From CF-161 sp035259145 (GTDB lineage: Bacteria > Chloroflexota > Dormibacteria > Dormibacterales > Dormibacteraceae), in the NCBI GenBank assembly GCA_035259145.1, contig DATFWQ010000084.1:1-12984 (forward strand): 12,984 nucleotides of DNA, given 5' to 3'. A program made the position numbers and the translations under genes. Position 1 is the stretch's first letter. Each line of letters starts with the position of its first letter. Below are positions 1-6,676 of this stretch, piece by piece. Below the pieces are notes generated by a model. The model was not told the origin of the DNA and made no database searches. It saw only the letters and a list, made by a program, of their open reading frames with translations.

Positions 1-498
1 GCGGTAGAACCTGCCCGCGAATGTCGGCGCCTTCTGGCTCCACAGCGTCCGCATGGCTGCGATCGCCTCCTCTGTGCGGGCGGCCCGCTCCTCGAACGGC
101 GCCCCGATCGCCTCGAACTCTTCGCGAAGCCAGCCGATCCCCACGCCCAGCCGCACCCGGCCGCCGGATAGCTGGTCCAGGGTTGCCACCTCCTTGGCGG
201 TGATCAGCGGCGAGCGCTGAGGCAGGATCAGGACGCCGGTGCAAAGGAGCAGGCGGCTTGTGCGGGCGGCGACGTATGCCAGCCAGATGAGAGGATCGGG
301 GACCGGGGAATCCTCGCTGCCCGCCATCCGGCCGGTCTGGCTGTACGGATAGGGCGACTCGTAGCCGGCCGGGATGACGACGTGCTCCACGGTCCAGAGT
401 GAATCGAAGCCGGCAGCCTCGGCGTGCTCGGCCACGGCCACCGCCCCCTCCGGGCGGGTGCTAACCCCGGTGTTGGCGAACATCAGGCCGATGTGCAT
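1..498 (-). CDS. LLM-class (luciferase-like) F420-dependent oxidoreductase, N-terminal part
   Basis: The first 166 residues of a luciferase-like TIM-barrel oxidoreductase are present; the gene continues past the left edge. Translation begins MHIGLMFANTG, and continues with a GFDSLWTVEHVVIPAGYES stretch (about residues 30-48), GVLILPQRSPL (88-98), LDQLSGGRVRLGVGIGW (107-123) and MRTLWSQ (149-155). These are the usual landmarks of the F420-dependent (TIGR03619/Rv2161c-like) branch. Members normally use reduced or oxidised F420 for hydride transfer to or from an unidentified substrate in the cytosol. The ATG at 498-496 lies 3 nt after the stop of the upstream MaoC gene, so the two are very likely co-transcribed. 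Family assignment is strong; substrate cannot be read from the sequence, and FMN use instead of F420 is not excluded. Confidence 0.88.
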   Translation of the reverse strand, partial: MHIGLMFANTGVSTRPEGAVAVAEHAEAAGFDSLWTVEHVVIPAGYESPYPYSQTGRMAGSEDSPVPDPLIWLAYVAARTSRLLLCTGVLILPQRSPLITAKEVATLDQLSGGRVRLGVGIGWLREEFEAIGAPFEERAARTEEAIAAMRTLWSQKAPTFAGRFYR

Positions 499-501
499 GG
501 C

Positions 502-957
502 TCAGGCGTAGTAGCGGTAGATGGCTTCGGCCACGCAGACTGGCTTCTCCTTCCCTTCCACTTCGAAGGTCAGGGCCAGCGTGGCCTGAGCGCCCCCCGC
601 AACGTCCTGCACGTCGACGAGTGTGGCGCCCAGACGGAGGTTGGAGCCGACCGGCACCGGGCTGGGAAAGCGGAGCTTGTTGAGGCCGTAGTTCACCCCC
701 ATCGAGATCGCCTCGACACGAAGGATCTCGCCCAGCAGCGGGACTGCGAGTGAGAGGGTCAGGTAGCCGTGGGCGATCGGGCCACCGAACGGCCCCGCCT
801 TGGCTCTCTCGACGTCGACGTGGATCCACTGGTGGTCGCCGGTGGCGTCGGCGAACATGTTGACCTGCTGCTGCGTCACCCGGTGCCAGCCGCTGTAGCC
901 AAGGTGTTCGCCTGCCCTGGCCTTCAGCTCGTCGATGCCGCTGATGATCGTTGCCAT
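502..957 (-). CDS. MaoC-family (R)-specific enoyl-CoA hydratase, HtdZ/Rv0130-like
   Basis: A single hot-dog MaoC-like dehydratase of 151 residues, the same length as I recall for M. tuberculosis Rv0130 (HtdZ). The hydratase-2 motif is intact at residues 37-48 (ADATGDHQWIHV), giving the catalytic Asp41 and His46. It is followed by AGPFGGPIAHGYLTLSL (54-70) and a typical NYGLNKLRFPSPVPVGS stretch. The expected reaction is hydration of trans-2-enoyl-CoA to (R)-3-hydroxyacyl-CoA in the cytosol. The reading frame is open upstream to 996, but the ATG at 957 matches the family N-terminus (MATIISGIDEL), and a TATAGT box ends 6 nt before it, fitting a leaderless start. The gene is divergent from gpsA and followed after 3 nt by an LLM oxidoreductase. 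Acyl-chain preference is unknown. Confidence 0.92.
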   Translation of the reverse strand: MATIISGIDELKARAGEHLGYSGWHRVTQQQVNMFADATGDHQWIHVDVERAKAGPFGGPIAHGYLTLSLAVPLLGEILRVEAISMGVNYGLNKLRFPSPVPVGSNLRLGATLVDVQDVAGGAQATLALTFEVEGKEKPVCVAEAIYRYYA

Positions 958-980
958 GCGGGCACTATAAATGTGCTCGG
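958..980. promoter_or_regulatory. Divergent leaderless promoter between the MaoC hydratase gene and gpsA
   Basis: Only 23 bp separate the two divergent start codons. On the minus strand TATAGT (969-964) ends 6 nt before the hydratase ATG. On the plus strand TATAAA (966-971) ends 9 nt before the gpsA ATG. Each matches the -10 consensus at 5 of 6 bases, and they overlap on opposite strands. Neither start has a Shine-Dalgarno sequence in the gap, so leaderless mRNAs are inferred. A short inverted repeat GCAC/GTGC (962-965 and 973-976) brackets the boxes. I see no clear -35 element; it would have to lie inside the opposing coding sequence. Confidence 0.6.
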
Positions 981-1988
981 ATGAGTCGGGAAACACGCGT
1001 CACCGTCCTCGGGGCCGGGTCATGGGGATCGACCGTCGCCTCGACCGCCGCTCGGCGGGCTCCCACGCTCATCTGGGCGCGCCGCCCGGAGCTCGCGAAC
1101 GAGATCAACAGCAGGCACACCAACACCGAGTATCTCGCCGGCGAGTCGCTGCACCCGTCGCTCAGGGCGACGGCGTCTCTGGAGGAGGCGGCCGAGCACG
1201 CCGACGTCCTCGTGATGGGGGTTCCCTCCCACGGGTTCCGGTCTGTGCTGCAGGCCGCCTCACCCAGCCTGAGGCCGTGGATCCCGATCGTGAGCCTCGC
1301 TAAGGGCCTCGAGCAGGGAACGAAAAAGCGCATGTCCCAGGTGATCGGCGACGTCCTGCCCGGCCACCCCGCCGGCGTCCTGACCGGCCCCAACCTGGCT
1401 CGGGAGGTCCTGGCAGGATACGCGGCGGCCGCCGTGATCGCGATGCCGGACGCCGCTGTGGCCGAAGCCCTGCAGGCGATCTTCCGGACCTCTATCTTTC
1501 GTGTCTACACGAGCCACGACGTCGTGGGATGCGAGGTCGCCGCGGCGACCAAGAACGTTCTTGCCATCGCGGCAGGGATGGCCGAGGGCCTGGGCACCGG
1601 CGACAACACCAAGGCGATGGTGATCACACGCTCGCTGGCTGAGCTGACTCGCCTCGGAGTCGCGATGGGCGGCGATCCCAGGACTTTCGCCGGACTGGCC
1701 GGGATGGGCGATGTCATCGCCACCTGCACGAGCCCCCTCAGCCGCAACCGGTACGTCGGAGTCGAGCTGGCCAGGGGTCGGAAGCTGGAGGATATCCTGG
1801 CGGGGATGAAGATGGTGGCCGAAGGTGTGAGGACGTGCTCCGTCGTCCTCGAGCTCGCGGCCGAGCACGGCGTCGAGATGCCGATTGTCGCGGAGGTGGA
1901 CGCCGTACTGAACCACGGGCGCACGCCGGAGGACGCGTATCGCGGTCTTCAGCGGATTCCACCGACCAGCGAGCACGGCATCGCGTGA
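981..1988 (+). CDS. gpsA: NAD(P)-dependent glycerol-3-phosphate dehydrogenase
   Basis: GpsA reduces dihydroxyacetone phosphate to sn-glycerol-3-phosphate, the backbone for phospholipids and triacylglycerol. The 335-residue product has the full-length architecture. It shows an N-terminal Rossmann motif GAGSWGSTVA (11-20), the family signature TEYLAGESLHPSL (49-61), VPSHGFRSVL (81-90), SLAKGLE (105-111) and TGPNLAREVLAG (135-146). The catalytic Lys191 lies in AAATKNVLAIAAG, followed by GLAGMGDVIATCTSPLSRNR (238-257). The frame is open upstream to 951, but the ATG at 981 puts the nucleotide-binding motif at the normal distance and sits just after a TATAAA box. The lipase gene starts 7 nt after its stop, so the two form an operon. 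With plsB, plsC and the WS/DGAT close by, its likely job here is to supply glycerol-3-phosphate for acylation. Confidence 0.96.
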   Translation: MSRETRVTVLGAGSWGSTVASTAARRAPTLIWARRPELANEINSRHTNTEYLAGESLHPSLRATASLEEAAEHADVLVMGVPSHGFRSVLQAASPSLRPWIPIVSLAKGLEQGTKKRMSQVIGDVLPGHPAGVLTGPNLAREVLAGYAAAAVIAMPDAAVAEALQAIFRTSIFRVYTSHDVVGCEVAAATKNVLAIAAGMAEGLGTGDNTKAMVITRSLAELTRLGVAMGGDPRTFAGLAGMGDVIATCTSPLSRNRYVGVELARGRKLEDILAGMKMVAEGVRTCSVVLELAAEHGVEMPIVAEVDAVLNHGRTPEDAYRGLQRIPPTSEHGIA

Positions 1989-1991
1989 GGG
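1987..1991 (+). promoter_or_regulatory. Ribosome-binding site of the monoacylglycerol lipase, overlapping the gpsA stop
   Basis: GAGGG lies 4 nt before the ATG at 1996 and shares its first two bases with the gpsA stop codon TGA (1986-1988). This supports the ATG choice and suggests translational coupling with gpsA. Confidence 0.5.
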
Positions 1992-1995
1992 CCGC

Positions 1996-2829
1996 ATGAC
2001 GCAGCATCGCACCGGGCAGCTCGAAGGTTCGAAGGGGCTCTCGCTCTACTGGCAGGCCTGGCTTCCCGAGGAGACCCCGAGGGCGGTGGTCGTCCTGGCG
2101 CACGGCCTGGCCGAGCACGGCGGACGGTACAGCCACGTTGCCGAGCACCTGGTAGCGCACGGCTACGCCGTCTACGCGCTCGATCATCGGGGCCACGGCC
2201 GTTCGCAAGGCCGCAGGGCGCAGGTGGGCCGCATGGACTACGTCGTCGACGACCTGCACAGGTTTGCCGCCCAGGTCCGCGAGGACCAGCCGGGCAAGGC
2301 GTTCTTTCTCCTGGGTCACAGCATGGGCGGCGGCATAGCACTGGTCTACGCGCTCCAGTATCAGGACGAGCTCAGAGGCCTCGTACTCTCCAGCCCGGCC
2401 GTTCTGTTCGATGGCGTTTCCCCGCTTCAGGCTCGGGCGGTCAGGATCCTCTCGGCACTAACGCCGGGCATGCCGCTCCTCACGCTCGACGGCACCGCGG
2501 TCAGCCGCGACCCGGAGGTCGTGCGAGCGTATGACGGCGACCCGCTCAACTACCGCGGCAAGATCCCGGTTCGGACCGTGGCCGAGATGATGCGCAGCGC
2601 GGAACAGCTCCAGAAAAAGCTGGGGTCGCTGCGCGTTCCCGTCCTCCTGCTTCAAGGTACGGAGGACCGCCTGATTCCGGCGAACGCAAGCCGGCTGGTT
2701 CATGACAGGACATCCTCGCTCGACAAGACGCTGCGGCTCTACGACGGCCTCTACCACGAGGTGTTCAACGAGCCGGAGCGCGACCAGGTACTGGCCGACC
2801 TCAGCCACTGGCTCGACTGGCACGTCTGA
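1996..2829 (+). CDS. Monoacylglycerol lipase (alpha/beta hydrolase, Rv0183-like)
   Basis: An alpha/beta hydrolase of the serine aminopeptidase S33/Hydrolase_4 type, 277 residues. Visible elements are the oxyanion-region motif LAHGLAEHGGRY (34-45), DHRGHGRS (63-70), the nucleophile elbow LGHSMGGG (106-113) with Ser109, the acid GTEDRLIP (221-228) with Asp224, and the base LYHEVFNEPE (252-261) with His254. These positions lie within two residues of the triad I recall for mycobacterial monoacylglycerol lipase Rv0183 (279 residues; Ser110, Asp226, His256). The expected reaction is hydrolysis of monoacylglycerol to glycerol and fatty acid. No signal peptide is seen, so it is probably cytosolic or peripheral. 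It is co-transcribed with gpsA, consistent with glycerolipid turnover. A lysophospholipase role is an alternative. Its stop is 14 nt from the end of the convergent HAD-PlsC gene. Confidence 0.88.
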   Translation: MTQHRTGQLEGSKGLSLYWQAWLPEETPRAVVVLAHGLAEHGGRYSHVAEHLVAHGYAVYALDHRGHGRSQGRRAQVGRMDYVVDDLHRFAAQVREDQPGKAFFLLGHSMGGGIALVYALQYQDELRGLVLSSPAVLFDGVSPLQARAVRILSALTPGMPLLTLDGTAVSRDPEVVRAYDGDPLNYRGKIPVRTVAEMMRSAEQLQKKLGSLRVPVLLLQGTEDRLIPANASRLVHDRTSSLDKTLRLYDGLYHEVFNEPERDQVLADLSHWLDWHV

Positions 2830-2839
2830 GCGAACGCTC
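2828..2839. terminator. Small hairpin between convergent gene ends
   Basis: GAGCG-AA-CGCTC forms a 5-bp stem with a 2-nt turn in the 14-nt gap between the lipase stop and the HAD-PlsC stop. It has no T-tract and a very tight loop, so a bidirectional terminator role is only suggested. Confidence 0.25.
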
Positions 2840-2843
2840 GGCC

Positions 2844-4286
2844 TTAGGTGTCCTGCCGGGGCCAGCTGGCCAGCGTGTCAAGGTAGAGCTGCCTGACTTC
2901 GGCCACGCGCCGGTCCAGATCCTGCACCTTCCAGCCGTCGACGTAGACCGGGGGCAGTACCGCGACGTCGACTTTGCCCGGGCGCACCACGAAAGACTCC
3001 TTCCAGAGCAGGTCCCCGGTGTTGCGGAGCACGATCGGGACCAGCGGCACGCCGGCCTGCATGGCGATGTGAAACGCGCCCTTCTTGAAGGGGCCCAGGC
3101 GGGGCGTGGCCGAGCGGGTCCCTTCTGGCGCGATGACGACCGAGACGCCGTCTCGCAGCTTCTCGACCACCGGCCCCAGCGCCTGTCTGGCCTGCGCCGA
3201 GTCGCCCCGGTCGACGAACGCGACGTTGCCCAGCCACCCGATGGCCGCGAACAGCGGCGTCTTCGCCAGCTCTTTCTTGGCCACACTGGTGAAGTCCTGC
3301 CGCACCAGGCGCGCGACCACTATCGCGTCCAGGTAGCTCTGGTGATTGAAGAGAAAGACGGCGGGACGATGTGCCCACAGGTGCTCTTCGCCCGAGACCT
3401 CGACGTGCACCCCGGCGAGGGCCAGGACCAGGTCCGGACCGAGCGACGTGATCAGGTTGAACGCCTGCCGCCGGTCCCGGTTGACGAGCAGCCCGATCCC
3501 CAGGCCGGTCAGGGTCACGGCACCGGCGCCGTAGATGGTGGCGGCGTTGCGGGCCAGCACAAGCGCGCCGGGCCTGCCCCGGCTGTTGAAGCGCAGCACC
3601 GGCCATGCCTTCTCCCGCGCCACTCGAGCCAGCTCGCGCCCGGGGTTGACCGGATGTGGCCGGCCAACCAGCTCCAGGAACCGGACGTCCTCGTCCCCGT
3701 TGCCATAGCCGTAGCTGTCGATCAGGTCAAGGCGGCGCCGGCTCGCGAAGCGCCGCACCGCCTCTGCTTTGCCGCGACCCCAGAGGATCGACCCCTTCAC
3801 CCGCCCCGTAAGCGTGCCCGACACCACCTCGAGCTCGGTGCAGAGCACGTGCTCGATGCCGAGGTCACGGGCGAGGGGGCCGACCTGATAGCGGGTGGCT
3901 GACGAGGCGATGGCGACGGTGTGGCCCTGCTTCTGGTGCGCTCGGACCAGCTCGCGCACTTCCGGGTAGACGCTGCCGGCGATCCTCTTGACAAAGAGAT
4001 GTTCGCTGGCCTTCGCCACGGCGGCCTCGTCGCGCCCGCCGAATGACCTGACAGCGGCTGCGACGATCGCTTCCTCTTCGGCCCGCTTCAGCCCGACGTC
4101 GAGCCACGCTCGAAGAAGGTCCACCACCTCGATCGGCGAGACCTCAAGGCGCCGCAGCTGCTCCTGGGCCATGACGGCGGCCGAGTAGCCGTTGATCAGC
4201 GTGCCGTCGAAGTCGAAGAAGGCGCCAACCCGCGGGCCGGCCGGCCCGGCGGCGACCTCGTCGACGACGCTGAGGTGATCGTTCAA
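2844..4286 (-). CDS. plsC: HAD-IB phosphatase / 1-acylglycerol-3-phosphate acyltransferase (PlsC) fusion
   Basis: A 480-residue two-domain protein. Residues about 20-215 are a HAD-IB (SerB-like) phosphatase: FFDFDGTL (23-30) with nucleophile Asp25 and Asp27, IASSA (126-130), Lys173, and a GNGDED motif (195-200). Residues about 250-270 are a hydrophobic helix. Residues about 290-480 are a PlsC domain: FNHQSYLD (313-320) with the HX4D pair His315/Asp320, FVDRGD (357-362), APEGTR (386-391) and AGVPLVPIVLR (411-421). PlsC makes phosphatidic acid from lysophosphatidic acid at the membrane. The HAD half may dephosphorylate a related phospholipid, which is inference. The start is TTG: it is the only ATG, GTG or TTG between an in-frame stop 6 nt upstream and the DFDGT motif. 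It overlaps the plsB stop (TTGA). The same fusion occurs in mycobacterial Rv2483c. Confidence 0.93.
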   Translation of the reverse strand: MNDHLSVVDEVAAGPAGPRVGAFFDFDGTLINGYSAAVMAQEQLRRLEVSPIEVVDLLRAWLDVGLKRAEEEAIVAAAVRSFGGRDEAAVAKASEHLFVKRIAGSVYPEVRELVRAHQKQGHTVAIASSATRYQVGPLARDLGIEHVLCTELEVVSGTLTGRVKGSILWGRGKAEAVRRFASRRRLDLIDSYGYGNGDEDVRFLELVGRPHPVNPGRELARVAREKAWPVLRFNSRGRPGALVLARNAATIYGAGAVTLTGLGIGLLVNRDRRQAFNLITSLGPDLVLALAGVHVEVSGEEHLWAHRPAVFLFNHQSYLDAIVVARLVRQDFTSVAKKELAKTPLFAAIGWLGNVAFVDRGDSAQARQALGPVVEKLRDGVSVVIAPEGTRSATPRLGPFKKGAFHIAMQAGVPLVPIVLRNTGDLLWKESFVVRPGKVDVAVLPPVYVDGWKVQDLDRRVAEVRQLYLDTLASWPRQDT

Positions 4287-6556
4287 CTCCGCTCACCCGG
4301 CTTCAGGTCACCCAGGGCGAGCTCGCGGATCGCCTCGAGGCGCCTGAGGATGGTCGACAGCTCGGCGGCGAAGGCACGCCGGCGCTTCGCCAGGTCGTCC
4401 CTACCGGCTGTGGTCAATCCACGGTTGGCAGCCAGCTGCAGCGCGTTCCCGAAGAGCTCTTTCGAAACGGACTCCGGGCTGTGGATCCGCCGCTGAGCCA
4501 GGTACTGGCGACCGGTTGCGAGGCACTCGACAATGAACGCGCTTTCGTCGATCGGCGCGTCGGACCCCCGTGCGGCCAGCCGGTCCGCCACCACCCAGTA
4601 GGCTTCCACGAAAGAGCCGAGGACCCTGTGAGCCACGTGCAGCCGCGAGCCGGCCAGGGCGGACTGTGCATCGGGGATTGTGCCACCAGAGCTCAAGATC
4701 TCCAGCTCGTGCCGGAGCTGATCGGCGTACTCCGCACGCCGGGGAAAGAAGAACTCGAACTTGAGCAGGTCACGCAGCCGCAGCGATTCCTCCCAGGCTT
4801 CGGCAAGTGGATCCGAGGACTCTCCCTCCGTCAGCCGTGCCAGAGCCAGCTCCCCCACAGCGCGGTTGACGAAGAAGTGGATGGCGCCGTTTCGATAGAA
4901 GGCGGCGACGAGGTGCTGGTCCGGACCGATGGCGTACACAGGCTCGAGGCCCTCCCCGAACGCTTTCACGACACCACTGGCCTCGAGCGCCTTGAGCGTG
5001 CGCAAAAGGCCGGCCTCGTCTTTCAGCAGGGCGGGCTCAGTCACCGGCAGCCGGCGCACCTTGACGTAGTCGAGCAGTGGCTGGAGCGTGTCCCTGATCT
5101 CGGACAAGGTTAGCGCCCGGTCCGCCACCCCGAGCAGTGCCATCGTGACCAGGGAGTTCGGCGTGATCGGAGTGACGGCGTTTATGCGGTTGCAGACCTC
5201 CAGTGCTACCTTCTCCACCGCGAGCTTCGAGTTGGCGGCCTGCAGAGCTTCTCGCAGCGACAGCGGTTCGCCGAAGCGGACGTGGACGGCACCGAACCTG
5301 CGGCCCTGCGCGCGGGTGTAGCCGATGAGGAACCGGACGTTCTCCTTCTGCTTGGCTGCGCCGTGGGCCTCTCGGGTCATCCCGGCCACCTCGTACAGCT
5401 CGTCGTAGACGATGCTGACGGGCACCAGCGCGATGTCCTGCACCCGACCCTGGCGGAAGGCTTCCACCAGGTACGCGAACAGCCCGAAGCGGGGCGGCCG
5501 CAGCTTGCCGGTGCGGGAACGCCCGCCCTCCAGGTACCACTCGAGATTGAACCGTTTCTCTACCAGGTAGCCCAGGTAGTGGCGCAGCGCGAACCTGTAG
5601 ACGTCGTTGTCGCGGATGCTGCGCCGGATGAAGACGACGCCGGCCCGCCGCACCAGCGGTCCGAGCGGCCAGAAGTCGAGATTTATTCCGCCCAGCCGGT
5701 GGTTGGGCGGAAGACCACCCTCGTGAAGGATGAGCCCCAGCACGATCGGGTCGAGGTACGAGCGATGGCTGGGCAGGAAGACAAGCGGCCGGCGCCGATT
5801 CAGCTCGCGCAGCCCGTCCAGCCGCCCAGGGTCGAACTCGACGCGGTATGAGCGAAGCAGCCAGCGTTCGAACCTGGCGAAGGCGTCCACACCCAGACGG
5901 CTGAGCCTCGCCATCATCTCGTCCAGGTAGCGCAGGGCCTCCTCGGCCACCTCGGACTCCCGGCGTCCGCTGGCCTCACTGAGAGAGGCGATGCCCGCCC
6001 AGAAGGACTTGCTCCTGCGGATCTCCTCGCGCACCTGGCTCGGCACCTTGTAGCGGCTGCCGACCAGCTCTCGCTCCGCACGCTCCAGCGCCAGCAAACC
6101 CTGGCGCCGCACGAACTTTGCGAATCCCCAGCCGCCCGCCTCGCTCCAGCCGTCGCGCAGCCAGCGCTGGCGGAGCTCGCTGACGTGGGCTGGTTCGCCC
6201 ACGATGATCGTGTACGGCTCCGGCCCCCGCCGGCGCAGCCCGTGCTGGAGCGCCAGCCAGGGCGCACGGGGAATCCCCTTCGTGAGTCGAGCGACACCTA
6301 GGGGGACTACAAGAAGATCGCCCGGTGCTGCCTCGAGTGCAGCCGCGAGCCGGTCTGGCTTGCCGGCCTGCACCGCTTCGGGCTGGTCGGCATCGGGAGG
6401 CCGGGCCCCGTCGATCCACGCTCTCAGCGCTCGGCGCTGGCGGGCTCCGGTTGCGAACACGATGAACAGCAGGCGACCGCTCACCGCCGCCGGCCAGCCG
6501 GGAGGCGCGGATCGCCCGTCGAGCGCTGCCTTCTTAGCTTCGTGGTAGTCGCGCAC
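4283..6556 (-). CDS. plsB: Glycerol-3-phosphate 1-O-acyltransferase, PlsB family (PlsB2-like)
   Basis: A large membrane-associated acyltransferase that transfers an acyl group to position 1 of glycerol-3-phosphate. Counting from the upstream TTG at 6586 (767 residues), the motifs are LPSHRSYLDP (271-280) with HX4D His274/Asp279, GGINLDFWPLGPL (299-311), VVFIRRS (317-323), EKRFNLEWYLEGGRSRTGK (343-361), and VPVSIVYDELYE (388-399). These are the GPAT blocks in order. The long helical N-terminus and the C-terminal domain with AAFYRNGAIHFFVNRAV (561-577) and RLRDLLKFEFFFP (603-615) match mycobacterial PlsB2 closely. I chose GTG at 6556 (757 residues) because GAGAAG lies 4 nt before it, while TTG at 6586 has no ribosome-binding site; either is possible. 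The HAD-PlsC gene follows with a 3-bp overlap, so the two sequential acylations are encoded in one transcript. Confidence 0.94.
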   Translation of the reverse strand: MRDYHEAKKAALDGRSAPPGWPAAVSGRLLFIVFATGARQRRALRAWIDGARPPDADQPEAVQAGKPDRLAAALEAAPGDLLVVPLGVARLTKGIPRAPWLALQHGLRRRGPEPYTIIVGEPAHVSELRQRWLRDGWSEAGGWGFAKFVRRQGLLALERAERELVGSRYKVPSQVREEIRRSKSFWAGIASLSEASGRRESEVAEEALRYLDEMMARLSRLGVDAFARFERWLLRSYRVEFDPGRLDGLRELNRRRPLVFLPSHRSYLDPIVLGLILHEGGLPPNHRLGGINLDFWPLGPLVRRAGVVFIRRSIRDNDVYRFALRHYLGYLVEKRFNLEWYLEGGRSRTGKLRPPRFGLFAYLVEAFRQGRVQDIALVPVSIVYDELYEVAGMTREAHGAAKQKENVRFLIGYTRAQGRRFGAVHVRFGEPLSLREALQAANSKLAVEKVALEVCNRINAVTPITPNSLVTMALLGVADRALTLSEIRDTLQPLLDYVKVRRLPVTEPALLKDEAGLLRTLKALEASGVVKAFGEGLEPVYAIGPDQHLVAAFYRNGAIHFFVNRAVGELALARLTEGESSDPLAEAWEESLRLRDLLKFEFFFPRRAEYADQLRHELEILSSGGTIPDAQSALAGSRLHVAHRVLGSFVEAYWVVADRLAARGSDAPIDESAFIVECLATGRQYLAQRRIHSPESVSKELFGNALQLAANRGLTTAGRDDLAKRRRAFAAELSTILRRLEAIRELALGDLKPGERS
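4293..4297 (-). promoter_or_regulatory. Ribosome-binding site for the TTG start of the HAD-PlsC gene
   Basis: GGTGA on the minus strand, part of the consensus GGAGGTGA, lies 6 nt upstream of the TTG at 4286 and inside the plsB coding sequence. It supports the unusual TTG start and coupled translation after plsB termination. Confidence 0.45.
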
Positions 6557-6676
6557 CGAGCTTCTCGTGCCCCTATTCAGCCACAACCGGTGCGGAAGCG
6601 CGTCGCCATACCGAGCCCATGCTCACCGCCGCTATGATGCCGAAGAAGTGAGCGCCCGGCGCCGAGGTGCACCGCG
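6557..6676. promoter_or_regulatory. Divergent intergenic region between plsB and the WS/DGAT gene
   Basis: About 120 bp separate the chosen starts of plsB and the WS/DGAT gene. On the plus strand TATGAT (6633-6638) matches the -10 consensus at 5 of 6 bases; no convincing -35 hexamer is seen 17 bp upstream. Transcription from it would begin near 6645. I found no equally good -10 for plsB on the minus strand. In-frame stops and the absence of any conserved protein rule out a further gene here. Confidence 0.45.
6664..6669 (+). promoter_or_regulatory. Ribosome-binding site in front of the ATC codon of the WS/DGAT gene
   Basis: GAGGTG is a 6-base match to GGAGGTGA and ends 7 nt before the ATC at 6677, the position where homologues begin Met-Asp-Arg-Leu-Ser-Pro-Leu-Asp. 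This is ideal spacing for a start codon there, and poor for the downstream ATG at 6737. Confidence 0.5.

Noticed and set aside
1260..2012. 250-residue open frame on the minus strand opposite gpsA
   Set aside because: gpsA is unmistakable on the plus strand. The antisense product is His/Arg/Asp-rich shadow sequence.
3069..3902. 277-residue open frame on the plus strand opposite the HAD-PlsC gene
   Set aside because: It lies inside a gene with both catalytic motif sets intact on the other strand and has no coherent domain of its own.
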